15,288 nt of DNA from Maribacter sp. (lineage in GTDB: Bacteria; Bacteroidota; Bacteroidia; Flavobacteriales; Flavobacteriaceae): assembly GCA_003232155.1 (NCBI GenBank), contig QILY01000233.1, positions 1 through 15,288 on the forward strand. Direction: 5' to 3'. Position 1 is the stretch's first letter, and the number at the start of each line of letters is the position of its first letter. This document shows, piece after piece, positions 1-7,577 of the stretch. The notes beneath the pieces are model-generated. The model searched no databases and was not told the origin of the DNA. It was given only the letters and a program-made list of their open reading frames with translations. The position numbers and the translations under genes are program-made.

Positions 1-111
1 ACACATTTAATCAAAGATGGGATTATGGCAGCAATAAAATTAAATCAAGAATCTAAAAATATGAAGATAGTTAAATCAAATTCAACTACTTTTACAAACA
101 GCACTAAAAAT

Positions 112-666
112 ATGATGGCGCACCAGTTACATCCTAATACTTGGATAGATAAATACGCAGATTACCTCTTCAATTATGCAGTGGCCCGTGTAAGTGATTC
201 AGAAATTGCTAAAGATTTGGTTCAAGAAACATTTTTTGCAGGATTAAAATCTGCAAAAAACTATAAAGGTGATGCCGCAGAACGCACATGGCTTATTGCT
301 ATTTTAAAGCGAAAAGTCATTGACCATTACCGAAAAACAAACTCGAATAAAGGCAAAGCAGAAGTTCGTATGAGCTATAGCAGTAGTAGCGATTCAGAAG
401 GTGATTGGCTTGAAGAACAAGTAGCCGATCCATTTAGTGCTATGGGAACCAGTACTATAGAAAATCGTGAATTGGGTCTTGCTATTCAAGATTGTATTGC
501 AAAATTACCTAAAAAGCAATCACTTGTATTCACCATGAAAACAATACAAGGTGTAAGTACAGAAGACATTTGTAATGAGTTAGGAATTAACCCGTCTAAC
601 CTCTGGGTAATGATTCATAGAGCTAGAACTGCTTTGATGGGATGCCTTAATCAAAATTGGTATTAA
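112..666 (+). CDS. RNA polymerase sigma-70 family factor, RpoE/ECF type
   Basis: Sigma factor that would direct RNA polymerase to a specific promoter set. From the ATG at 112 the product is 184 residues. Region 2 lies at about 17-75, with the typical stretch SEIAKDLVQETFFAGLKSAK and then an RTWL..ILKRKVIDHYRK segment. Region 4 lies at about 132-180, where LPKKQSLVF leads into a helix-turn-helix (TEDICNELGINPSNLWVMIHR). A longer reading from ATG 25 is open, but its extra 29 residues are polar, low in complexity and unlike a sigma domain. Homologues, as I recall them, begin close to the AHQLxP motif, so I prefer 112 (115 also possible). It is followed 6 nt later by a small zinc-finger protein, the usual sigma/anti-sigma arrangement. 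The family and fold are secure; the regulon is not visible. Confidence 0.9.
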   Translation: MMAHQLHPNTWIDKYADYLFNYAVARVSDSEIAKDLVQETFFAGLKSAKNYKGDAAERTWLIAILKRKVIDHYRKTNSNKGKAEVRMSYSSSSDSEGDWLEEQVADPFSAMGTSTIENRELGLAIQDCIAKLPKKQSLVFTMKTIQGVSTEDICNELGINPSNLWVMIHRARTALMGCLNQNWY

Positions 667-672
667 AAGACT

Positions 673-900
673 ATGATTTCTTGCGAAAAAGCTGCTATAA
701 TTTGTAATAAAGCTCAATATAAAGAGGCTACCTTTCTTGATAAGATAAAACTAAAGTTTCATCTTTTGATATGTAAGACGTGTTCTGCATTTACCAAAAA
801 AAATACTGAATTCACAACTTTTTGTGAAAAAGCGAACTTGAACAGTCTGTCTGAGCAAGAGAAAATGATAATGAAAGAAGAATTGAAGAATAGGTTTTAG
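673..900 (+). CDS. small zinc-finger anti-sigma-like protein
   Basis: A 75-residue protein directly behind the sigma factor gene, 6 nt downstream and surely co-transcribed. An early Cys4 (MISCEKAA) and an H-x3-C-x2-C motif (HLLICKTC, about residues 30-37) match the zinc-binding signature of ZAS-type anti-sigma factors. No transmembrane segment is seen, so it would be a soluble cytoplasmic regulator rather than a membrane-bound one. Family knowledge suggests it binds and restrains the neighbouring sigma factor, perhaps in response to redox through the Cys/His cluster; that role is inferred from motif and position. The stop codon overlaps the end of the convergent membrane protein gene, and no terminator is visible between them. 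Confidence 0.78.
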   Translation: MISCEKAAIICNKAQYKEATFLDKIKLKFHLLICKTCSAFTKKNTEFTTFCEKANLNSLSEQEKMIMKEELKNRF

Positions 901-1724
901 AATTCTTTATTCATTAGCAAAACTAATATCCACCATAGTATTGGTATACTTTCAACCCAAAAAGATGAAAAATATTTTGACTGATTACGTTTGGTGATAA
1001 ACATCAGGCTTCCTAAAGTCAAAAAAAGGACTCCTTTTCCAATAAGTTCTGTTTGGGGAATATCATTCTTTAAAAAAGTTAAAAAGAAGAAAAGGGTTGC
1101 TGCGAAAGCACCAAAAACTTTTGTTTTTGCCACTCCATAGCGTTGTGGTAAAGTTTTAAGGTTTTGATAATCAAAGGCCAAATCTCTAATTTCAAAAGGA
1201 ACTAACAAAATCAAAACCAGAACAAAACGTTGTACAGCCTCTATACAAACATCCCAAGAAAAAATAAATTGTTTGACCGAAAGTAATGGCACCACTACTG
1301 TTACACCTGACCAAACCATTGCTACAATAAAAATCTTCAGTACGCCCAAACTTCTTAAATTTCTCGCATTTGGTAAAACGGGCAATATATACAACCCAAC
1401 CAAAAGCATTAACGCACCTATACCCAACCATGTTTCAATATTCAAAAAATAAGCGTGATAGAGTGTTGGAATCAAAGTTATAAAACTAAAAAACTGTATA
1501 TTTTTGTGATATTGATTGGCCACTAGAATATACTTTTCTGCTTCTACACCATATTTAATGAAATTATAGCACACTATAGTCGCATAAAACAGAAACCATG
1601 AAAAGTGCATATCAATTGAAATGTTTAAGATTTCAACAGTCACCTTCACCAATGCAAAAACAGCTAAAGCAACGTGAATACTAGCATCGATATAAAAGTT
1701 AAAAACACGTTGTATTACCCTCAT
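897..1724 (-). CDS. UbiA-like polytopic membrane protein
   Basis: A 275-residue, very hydrophobic protein with about eight or nine predicted membrane helices. The stretch RDLAFDYQNLKTLPQRYG (about 180-197) resembles the second Asp-rich motif of UbiA prenyltransferases (DxxxD followed by KTLP and a Gly), with D181 and D185. The first motif, normally NxxxDxxxD, is degenerate: near N54 the sequence is YNFIKYGVEAEKY and lacks the aspartates. It may therefore be a divergent family member acting on an unusual substrate, or one that has lost prenyl transfer. The gene converges on the anti-sigma gene with a 4-nt overlap and is divergent from gcvP. A TATTTTTG box at 1729-1736 lies only 4 nt before the start. 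Assignment to the superfamily is moderate; function is unknown. Confidence 0.7.
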   Translation of the reverse strand: MRVIQRVFNFYIDASIHVALAVFALVKVTVEILNISIDMHFSWFLFYATIVCYNFIKYGVEAEKYILVANQYHKNIQFFSFITLIPTLYHAYFLNIETWLGIGALMLLVGLYILPVLPNARNLRSLGVLKIFIVAMVWSGVTVVVPLLSVKQFIFSWDVCIEAVQRFVLVLILLVPFEIRDLAFDYQNLKTLPQRYGVAKTKVFGAFAATLFFFLTFLKNDIPQTELIGKGVLFLTLGSLMFITKRNQSKYFSSFWVESIPILWWILVLLMNKEF

Positions 1725-1822
1725 TAAACAAAAATACCAAAACTGTTTATGATCTTTGTCTTTAGTTAAAAACTTTCGTGGTGTTTGCTTATTATATCGT
1801 CTTAAAAAAGGTAATTAATCCC

Positions 1823-1830
1823 TAATTTTG
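1823..1830 (+). promoter_or_regulatory. candidate -7 promoter element of gcvP
   Basis: TAATTTTG matches the Bacteroidota -7 consensus TAnnTTTG and lies 29 nt before the gcvP start codon, giving a plausible leader of about 23 nt. No TTG is found at the proper -33 spacing, so the call is tentative. I see no glycine-riboswitch-like structure in the 135-nt divergent intergenic region. Confidence 0.4.
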
Positions 1831-1859
1831 CACAACTTTATTAGTCATAAATTACTTGT

Positions 1860-4718
1860 ATGAAAACTGACGTATTTGCATTACGCCATATCGGCATCAG
1901 AGAAGAAGATTTTCAACACATGCTTAAAACGGTTGAAGTCGAAAATTTAGAGGAGCTCATTTTTGAAACTATACCTAATGATATTCGATTAAAACAATCT
2001 TTAGAGTTAGATGCTCCAATGAGCGAGCATGAATTTTTGGTACATATTCAAGAATTGTCAGAGAAAAACAAAGTCTTTCGTTCATATATAGGCATGGGTT
2101 ACCATGAAAGCCTTACTCCATCTGTAATCAAAAGAAATATTCTAGAAAATCCAGGTTGGTATACTGCATATACACCATATCAAGCAGAAATAGCACAAGG
2201 TCGTTTAGAGGCTTTACTAAATTTTCAGACCGTTGTGACCGACTTAACAGGAATGGAACTGGCCAATGCTTCACTTTTAGATGAAAGTACTGCAGCGGCA
2301 GAAGCGATGACCATGCTTTTTGATGTACGTAGCCGTGACCAAAAGAAAAACGGAGTTTTAAAATTCTTTGTTTCTGAAGAGATATTACCCCAAACACTTT
2401 CATTGTTACAAACTCGTTCGACTCCCTTACATATAGAATTAGTGATTGGAAACCATGAGAAATTTGATTTCACCAATGATTTCTTTGGTGCTATTTTACA
2501 ATATCCAGGAAAGTACGGACAGGTACATGACTATGTTGGTTTTGTATCTAAAGCTAAAGAAAACAATATAAAGGTTGCGGTAGCGGCAGATATTTTGAGT
2601 CTGGTACTATTAATACCTCCAGGAGAATTTGGAGTTGATGTAGTAGTTGGTACTACACAACGTTTTGGAATTCCGTTAGGATATGGTGGTCCCCATGCTG
2701 CATTCTTCGCTACCAAAGAAGAATACAAAAGAAGTATTCCGGGCCGTATTATCGGTATTACTAAAGATACAGACGATAAGCCCGCACTTCGCATGGCATT
2801 GCAAACCAGAGAACAACATATTAAAAGAGGTAAAGCAACTTCTAATATTTGCACTGCACAGGTTTTATTAGCCGTAATGGCAGGTATGTATGCGGTTTAT
2901 CACGGTCCTGAAGGATTGAAATATATTGCGGCCAAAATACACAACAAAACAAAAATTCTTTGCAAGGCGCTTGAAAATTTAAGTATACAACAGCATAATT
3001 CAGCATATTTCGACACCATTAAAGTGACCGTTGAAGATGCGCATAAAGTAAGGTCTGCCGCACAAAAAGCCCAAGTAAATTTGAATTATATTGATTCAAA
3101 GACCATATCAATTTCTATAAATGAGGCTACCTCCTTTAAGGATATTGTTGATTTGGTCGAGATATTCAAAACCCATAAGACTAAGGTGCTTGTTGAAGAT
3201 TTTTATGCACATGCAGATGAAATACAGGCAATACCGGATTCTTTACAGCGCCAACGCCCATTTTTGCAAAATGAAGTCTTCAATTCATATCATTCCGAAA
3301 CGGAATTGATGCGTTATATCAAAAAATTAGAGCGTAAAGATTTAGCTTTAAATCATTCAATGATTTCATTAGGAAGCTGTACTATGAAATTGAATGCAGC
3401 TTCAGAAATGTTACCCCTTAGCATGGCTAATTGGGGTAATATTCATCCTTTTGTGCCGATAGAGCAAGCTGAAGGCTATCAAATAATGCTGAAAGAATTA
3501 GCTAAAGACCTGAGTGTTATAACAGGTTTTGAAGCTACTTCTTTGCAGCCCAATTCAGGTGCGCAAGGTGAATATGCCGGTTTAATGGTCATAAGAGCCT
3601 ACCATGAATCAAGAAATGAAGCTCATCGTAATATTTGTATTATCCCTGCGTCGGCACATGGCACCAACCCAGCTTCAGCGGTTATGGCCGGCATGAAAGT
3701 TGTAGTGACCAAGACCGATGAAAGAGGAAATATAGATGTGGTTGATCTAGAAGAAAAAGTAGGGTTGCATTCTGATAACTTATCAGCATTAATGGTTACT
3801 TACCCTTCTACACATGGGGTTTTTGAATCATCTATCAAACATATTACAAAATTGATTCATGACCACGGTGGACAAGTATATATGGATGGGGCAAACATGA
3901 ACGCCCAAGTTGGCTTAACCAACCCAGCAACCATAGGAGCCGATGTTTGTCACCTAAATTTACATAAAACTTTTGCTATACCCCATGGCGGTGGCGGACC
4001 TGGTGTTGGGCCCATTTGTGTGGCCCCTCAACTAGTTCCCTTCCTTCCTGGCAACCCAATTATAACAACTGGTGGCAATAAGGCAATCTCAGCAATCTCA
4101 GCAGCACCATGGGGCAGCTCATTGGCTTGTTTAATATCTTACGGATATATTAAAATGCTAGGTGAAAGCGGATTGACCCACTCTACCGAAGCTGCTATTT
4201 TGAACGCTAATTATATCAAAAATAGACTCGAAGGCAAATACAATGTTCTTTATACAGGTGAAAAAGGCCGCGCGGCACACGAAATGATTATCGATTGCCG
4301 ACCTTTCAAACAAAATGGTATTGAAGTAACCGACATTGCCAAACGTTTGATGGATTATGGTTTTCACGCACCAACAGTTTCTTTTCCCGTAGCGGGCACT
4401 ATGATGATCGAGCCTACTGAAAGTGAAAGTGTTGCCGAGTTAGATCGATTTTGTGATGCTATGATATCTATCAGAGAAGAAATTGAGGCATCAAATGCTG
4501 ATGACCACAATAATGTTTTGAAAAATTCACCACACACTTTAAATATGGTCACCAGTGATGAATGGAGTTTTCCTTACAGCAGACAACAGGCAGCATTTCC
4601 ATTACCATTTGTATCGGACAATAAATTTTGGCCATCGGTTCGAAGGGTAGATGACGCCTATGGCGATCGTAATTTAATTTGTACCTGCGCACCTATTGAA
4701 GCATACGCAGAAGCCTGA
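1860..4718 (+). CDS. gcvP: aminomethyl-transferring glycine dehydrogenase (P protein)
   Basis: The pyridoxal-phosphate-dependent decarboxylase of the glycine cleavage system. It releases CO2 from glycine and passes the aminomethyl group to the lipoyl arm of H protein (GcvH), feeding one-carbon units into tetrahydrofolate. At 952 residues it has the full length of the single-chain bacterial enzyme, with an N-terminal half (about 1-440, containing YTPYQAEIAQGRLEALLNFQ) and a catalytic C-terminal half. The cofactor lysine is K703 in HLNLHKTF, followed by the glycine-rich IPHGGGGPGVGPI loop. SLGSCTMKLN and PASAHGTNPAS motifs are also present. The gene stands alone; gcvT and gcvH are not in the window. 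It is followed by a strong terminator. The reading frame is intact and the identification is secure. Confidence 0.98.
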   Translation: MKTDVFALRHIGIREEDFQHMLKTVEVENLEELIFETIPNDIRLKQSLELDAPMSEHEFLVHIQELSEKNKVFRSYIGMGYHESLTPSVIKRNILENPGWYTAYTPYQAEIAQGRLEALLNFQTVVTDLTGMELANASLLDESTAAAEAMTMLFDVRSRDQKKNGVLKFFVSEEILPQTLSLLQTRSTPLHIELVIGNHEKFDFTNDFFGAILQYPGKYGQVHDYVGFVSKAKENNIKVAVAADILSLVLLIPPGEFGVDVVVGTTQRFGIPLGYGGPHAAFFATKEEYKRSIPGRIIGITKDTDDKPALRMALQTREQHIKRGKATSNICTAQVLLAVMAGMYAVYHGPEGLKYIAAKIHNKTKILCKALENLSIQQHNSAYFDTIKVTVEDAHKVRSAAQKAQVNLNYIDSKTISISINEATSFKDIVDLVEIFKTHKTKVLVEDFYAHADEIQAIPDSLQRQRPFLQNEVFNSYHSETELMRYIKKLERKDLALNHSMISLGSCTMKLNAASEMLPLSMANWGNIHPFVPIEQAEGYQIMLKELAKDLSVITGFEATSLQPNSGAQGEYAGLMVIRAYHESRNEAHRNICIIPASAHGTNPASAVMAGMKVVVTKTDERGNIDVVDLEEKVGLHSDNLSALMVTYPSTHGVFESSIKHITKLIHDHGGQVYMDGANMNAQVGLTNPATIGADVCHLNLHKTFAIPHGGGGPGVGPICVAPQLVPFLPGNPIITTGGNKAISAISAAPWGSSLACLISYGYIKMLGESGLTHSTEAAILNANYIKNRLEGKYNVLYTGEKGRAAHEMIIDCRPFKQNGIEVTDIAKRLMDYGFHAPTVSFPVAGTMMIEPTESESVAELDRFCDAMISIREEIEASNADDHNNVLKNSPHTLNMVTSDEWSFPYSRQQAAFPLPFVSDNKFWPSVRRVDDAYGDRNLICTCAPIEAYAEA

Positions 4719-4744
4719 AAAATACAATAAAAACAATACCTAAG

Positions 4745-4777
4745 AGCTTTTTTGAATTTTCAGAAAGGCTTTTTTTT
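4745..4777 (+). terminator. intrinsic terminator of gcvP
   Basis: An 11-bp stem (4745-4755 with 4760-4770, two G-U pairs, ATTT loop) is followed by seven Ts. It lies 27 nt past the gcvP stop codon. Confidence 0.8.
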
Positions 4778-4817
4778 ATTCTACATGAAAGTCAAAACAA
4801 TATTGAACATCGTAATA

Positions 4818-4839
4818 TTTCTTATGCATGCATAAGAAA
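4818..4839. promoter_or_regulatory. perfect 22-bp palindrome, candidate operator
   Basis: The half-site TTTCTTATGCA is followed immediately by its exact reverse complement. There is no T tract, so it does not look like a terminator. A gapless dyad of this size upstream of the KAS III gene, between the gcvP terminator and the 47-bp palindrome, is typical of a binding site for a dimeric transcription factor. The regulator is unknown. Confidence 0.45.
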
Positions 4840-4875
4840 CAAATCGTAAGTTTATTATGTTTATAGCACCAACTA

Positions 4876-4922
4876 ATACCAATTTGACTATAAAATGACT
4901 CATTTTATAGTCAAATTGGTAT
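4876..4922. repeat. palindromic repeat element, copy 1 (47-bp perfect palindrome)
   Basis: Perfect 23-nt arms (4876-4898 and 4900-4922) flank a single central C; the arm core is ACCAATTTGACTATA. A related element occurs at 15005-15079. The palindrome ends 14 nt before the start codon of the KAS III gene, so a transcript from further upstream would carry a very stable hairpin next to the start. It has no T tract. It is best explained as a dispersed REP-like or MITE-like palindrome. Confidence 0.75.
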
Positions 4923-4936
4923 AACTCTTTTAGTCT

Positions 4937-6001
4937 ATGAATATTGGCATAACAGGTACAGGCAGTTACTTACCAAATTTAGTTATAGAAAATCAAGATT
5001 TTGACCAGCATGAGTTTTTGAATTCCGATGGTAGTTCATTTAAGCATGAAAACCCTGAAATCATTCAAAAATTCAAGACCATTACCGGTATAAGTGAAAG
5101 ACGCTATGTCGATAAGAATTTGAATACTTCTGATATTGCTTTTCTTGCTGCTGAAAAGGCCATAGCTGATTCAGGTATTGATAAAGAAGAGCTTGATTAT
5201 ATTATTTTTGCCCATAATTTTGGCGATGTTACACACGGGCAATCCCAAGGGGATACCTTGCCTAGTTTGGCCACACGGGTAAAACACCATCTACGAATTA
5301 AAAACCCTAAATGCGTTGCCTATGATATATTGTTCGGATGCCCTGGTTGGGTCGAAGGTGTTATTCAGGCCAATGCGTTCATAAAGAGCGGTATTGCAAA
5401 AAAATGTATGGTTATTGGTGCCGAAACACTTTCGCGTATAGTAGATTCTTACGATAGGGATTCTATGATATATTCTGATGGGGCCGGCGCTACCATTATC
5501 GAAGCAAAAGATAATAATGATACAGGTCAAATATTGGCCCATACAAGTGCTACATATTCCCATGATGAAGCCTATTTTCTTTTCTACGGAAAATCATATA
5601 ACAACGCCTTAAATCAAGACACCAAGTATATTAAAATGCACGGGCGTAAAATTTACGAGTTTGCAGTAACAAATGTACCGAAAGCAATGCAAGATTGCTT
5701 GTCAGATAGTGGAGTATCAATTACAGATGTAAAGAAAATCTTCATCCACCAAGCGAATGAAAAAATGGATGAGGCCATTGTAAAACGTTTTTATGGTTTA
5801 TATGATATGGATATGTCAGAAGATATTATGCCCATGAACATCGGAAAATTAGGAAACAGTTCAGTGGCCACCATTCCCACACTACTAGACATGGTTCGTA
5901 AAGGAAAAATAGAAAATCATCAAATTCAAAAGGGAGATGTTGTTATCTTTGCAAGTGTTGGTGCTGGCATGAATATCAACGCTATTGTTTATAAAGTTTA
6001 A
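4937..6001 (+). CDS. 3-oxoacyl-ACP synthase III family protein (FabH-like)
   Basis: A thiolase-fold condensing enzyme of 354 residues, a little longer than housekeeping FabH (about 317-335). The catalytic triad is visible: C135 in DILFGCPGWVEG, H271 in IFIHQANEKMDEAI, and N307 in GKLGNSSVATIP. It should take an acyl-CoA or acyl-ACP onto the cysteine and condense it with malonyl-ACP, or use a related acceptor. The GCPGW sequence at the nucleophile differs from the A-C-A-G pattern of classical FabH, and no acpP, plsX or rpmF gene is adjacent. It is therefore more likely a specialised KAS III for a secondary lipid or acyl product than the primary fatty-acid initiator. Two palindromes occupy its leader and a hairpin lies just past its stop codon. 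Downstream methyltransferase and glycosyltransferase genes may belong to the same pathway. Confidence 0.9.
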   Translation: MNIGITGTGSYLPNLVIENQDFDQHEFLNSDGSSFKHENPEIIQKFKTITGISERRYVDKNLNTSDIAFLAAEKAIADSGIDKEELDYIIFAHNFGDVTHGQSQGDTLPSLATRVKHHLRIKNPKCVAYDILFGCPGWVEGVIQANAFIKSGIAKKCMVIGAETLSRIVDSYDRDSMIYSDGAGATIIEAKDNNDTGQILAHTSATYSHDEAYFLFYGKSYNNALNQDTKYIKMHGRKIYEFAVTNVPKAMQDCLSDSGVSITDVKKIFIHQANEKMDEAIVKRFYGLYDMDMSEDIMPMNIGKLGNSSVATIPTLLDMVRKGKIENHQIQKGDVVIFASVGAGMNINAIVYKV

Positions 6002-6012
6002 AATGGTTTCAA

Positions 6013-6036
6013 GCCTACCCGTTAGTAGGCAGTTTT
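6013..6036 (+). terminator. probable terminator after the KAS III gene
   Basis: A 6-bp G+C-rich stem, GCCTAC (6013-6018) with GTAGGC (6025-6030), followed by a short T-rich run (AGTTTTCTT). It starts 11 nt after the stop codon. The stem is short and the T run interrupted, so termination may be partial. Confidence 0.55.
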
Positions 6037-6043
6037 CTTATTT

Positions 6044-6098
6044 GTTTCAGGTTTCGAAATATAATATACAACAACCCGAAACCATAGAAACCTGAAAC
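6044..6098. repeat. 12-bp inverted repeat in the methyltransferase leader
   Basis: GTTTCAGGTTTC (6044-6055) and its exact reverse complement (6087-6098) enclose 31 nt. A second, nested pair GTTTCG (6051-6056) and CGAAAC (6077-6082) shares part of the left arm, so two alternative foldings exist. The right arm ends 7 nt before the methyltransferase start codon. It could be an RNA structure affecting initiation or a paired operator. Confidence 0.5.
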
Positions 6099-6105
6099 TA
6101 AAAAA

Positions 6106-6630
6106 ATGTACGAAAAGACATATCCGAGCAAACGCTTTCAGCATACCTTATCTTTTCTTCAAAAACATATTTCCACCGATGAATCTATTTTAGATTTAGG
6201 CGTCGAGAATCCGTTTTCAAAAATTATGACCGCTGAAGGTTATCAAGTTAAAAATACAACTGGAGAAGACTTAGATGTTGATTTTTCTTCTGTTCAAAAT
6301 TCTAATACTGATGTTGTTACCGCATTTGAAATTTTCGAACATTTATTAGCACCTTTTAATGTTTTGCGAGAAATAAAAGCAAATAGGTTGGTAGCCAGTA
6401 TTCCTATGAGGCTTTGGTTTTCTCCTGCTTATAAAAGTAAGACCGATCCATGGGACCGCCATTACCACGAATTTGAAGATTGGCAATTTGATTGGCTTTT
6501 AGAAAAAACCAGCTGGGCAATAAAAGATCGCGCCAAATGGACAAACCCCGTAAACAAAATTGGCATTAGACCATTACTACGTAGTTTTACACCAAGATAT
6601 TATATTGTTTATGCTGAAAGAATTAACTAA
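6106..6630 (+). CDS. SAM-dependent class I methyltransferase
   Basis: A short (174 residues) cytoplasmic methyltransferase-like protein. The SAM-binding motif I is ILDLGVENPFSKIM (about 28-41). The post-motif pattern VVTAFEIFEHLLAPFNVLREI (about 70-90) is typical of the Rossmann-type class I fold, where the acidic E..EH stretch precedes the helix after strand 4. The glycine-rich loop is weaker than usual (LGVEN rather than GxGxG), and the C-terminal strands seem abbreviated. The substrate is unknown. The stop codon lies 20 nt inside the glycosyltransferase gene, so the two are probably translationally coupled. This suggests both act on the same product, perhaps with the KAS III upstream. The start at 6106 follows an A-rich stretch and fits the motif I position. 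Confidence 0.8.
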   Translation: MYEKTYPSKRFQHTLSFLQKHISTDESILDLGVENPFSKIMTAEGYQVKNTTGEDLDVDFSSVQNSNTDVVTAFEIFEHLLAPFNVLREIKANRLVASIPMRLWFSPAYKSKTDPWDRHYHEFEDWQFDWLLEKTSWAIKDRAKWTNPVNKIGIRPLLRSFTPRYYIVYAERIN

Positions 6631-7477
6631 TTATTACATAATCATTCCCGCACATAATGAAGAAGCATTTTTAGCTGACATACTAAATTCATTAGTATCA
6701 CAATCGCTACAACCAAAAAAAGTAGTGATTGTCAATGATAACTCTACAGATAGCACAGAAAATATAATAGATGATTTTATTGAAAAAAGTGCGATTTTTC
6801 AGAAACTTAATACCACTTCATCTACTTTACATATGCCTGGCAGTAAAGTTATAAACGCTTTCAATAAGGGCTTAGCTTTACTTGATAACGATTATGATTT
6901 TTTGGTCAAATTAGATGCCGATATCATTTTACCCGATGATTACTTTGAGAAAATTGCATATATTTTCAATTCAAATGAAAAAGTGGGCATTGCTGGTGGT
7001 TTTGTATACGAAAAAAGCGCTAATGGAGAATGGAAACTGAATCACCCCATGAACAAAAACCATGTACGTGGAGCTTTTAAAGCGTATACAAAAGACTGTT
7101 TCAAGACTATTGATGGACTCAAAAACGCTATGGGTTGGGATACTGTTGATGAGCTTCTAGCACAATATCATGGTTTTGATATTTTCACTGACGCCACTTT
7201 AAAGACAAAGCACCTACGCCCAACAGGCAGGGCTTACAACAAAAAAGCAAAGCTTCTTCAGGGAAAAGCTATGTATACGATGCGTTATGGTTTTTTGATT
7301 ACCTGTATAGCTTCTTTAAAAATGGCATGGAAACAAAAAAAAACAGATGCATTTTTTGATAATATGGAAGGCTATTTTAAAGCGAAAAAAGAAAAATCAC
7401 CTTTTCTGGTTTCAAATGAAGAAGGGAAATTTATTAGAAGCTTACGCTGGAAAAATATTAGAAAGAAACTAACATAA
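6611..7477 (+). CDS. glycosyltransferase family 2 protein
   Basis: A GT-A fold glycosyltransferase of 288 residues that would transfer a sugar from a nucleotide donor. IIIPAHNEE (10-18), the VNDNSTD nucleotide-binding motif (41-47) and the metal-binding D102-A-D104 in LVKLDADIILPDDYF are all present. MGWDTVDELLAQYHG is a likely acceptor-side segment. I see no strong transmembrane helix; one moderately hydrophobic stretch near YGFLITCIASLKMAW could be membrane-associating. I chose ATG 6611 because the PAHNEE strand then begins close to the N terminus as in the family. An ATG at 6560 would add 17 unusual residues. It overlaps the methyltransferase by 20 nt. Acceptor unknown; a lipid or small molecule made by the neighbouring genes is an inference. 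Confidence 0.88.
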   Translation: MLKELTNYYIIIPAHNEEAFLADILNSLVSQSLQPKKVVIVNDNSTDSTENIIDDFIEKSAIFQKLNTTSSTLHMPGSKVINAFNKGLALLDNDYDFLVKLDADIILPDDYFEKIAYIFNSNEKVGIAGGFVYEKSANGEWKLNHPMNKNHVRGAFKAYTKDCFKTIDGLKNAMGWDTVDELLAQYHGFDIFTDATLKTKHLRPTGRAYNKKAKLLQGKAMYTMRYGFLITCIASLKMAWKQKKTDAFFDNMEGYFKAKKEKSPFLVSNEEGKFIRSLRWKNIRKKLT

Positions 7478-7510
7478 TTTAAAAACATTAATGTCCGATA
7501 AACATTTTTA

Positions 7511-7546
7511 AAAAGCGGAATTTCCCAACAGGATTTTCCCGCTTTA
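7511..7546 (+). terminator. probable terminator of the methyltransferase-glycosyltransferase unit
   Basis: The stem AAAGCGG (7512-7518) with CCGCTTT (7539-7545) is extended by CC/GG pairs near the loop. It lies 34 nt past the glycosyltransferase stop. The 3' T run is poor (AGTTTATAT), but the position and the G+C-rich stem support a terminator. Confidence 0.6.
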
Positions 7547-7577
7547 GTTTATATCTTGATTTTTACTACAAAACTAG

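Noticed and set aside
25..111. N-terminal extension of the sigma factor from an ATG at 25.
   Set aside because: The 29 extra residues are low-complexity and polar, with no sigma-domain similarity. The ATG at 112 fits the recalled family start better.
1729..1736. TATTTTTG on the - strand, an exact -7 match in front of the UbiA-like gene.
   Set aside because: It ends only 4 nt before the start codon and has no TTG at -33 spacing. Such A+T-rich matches arise easily by chance, so it was not listed as a promoter.
6560..6610. Earlier ATG for the glycosyltransferase.
   Set aside because: It would add 17 residues read from the methyltransferase's coding sequence; the family's first strand begins right after ATG 6611.
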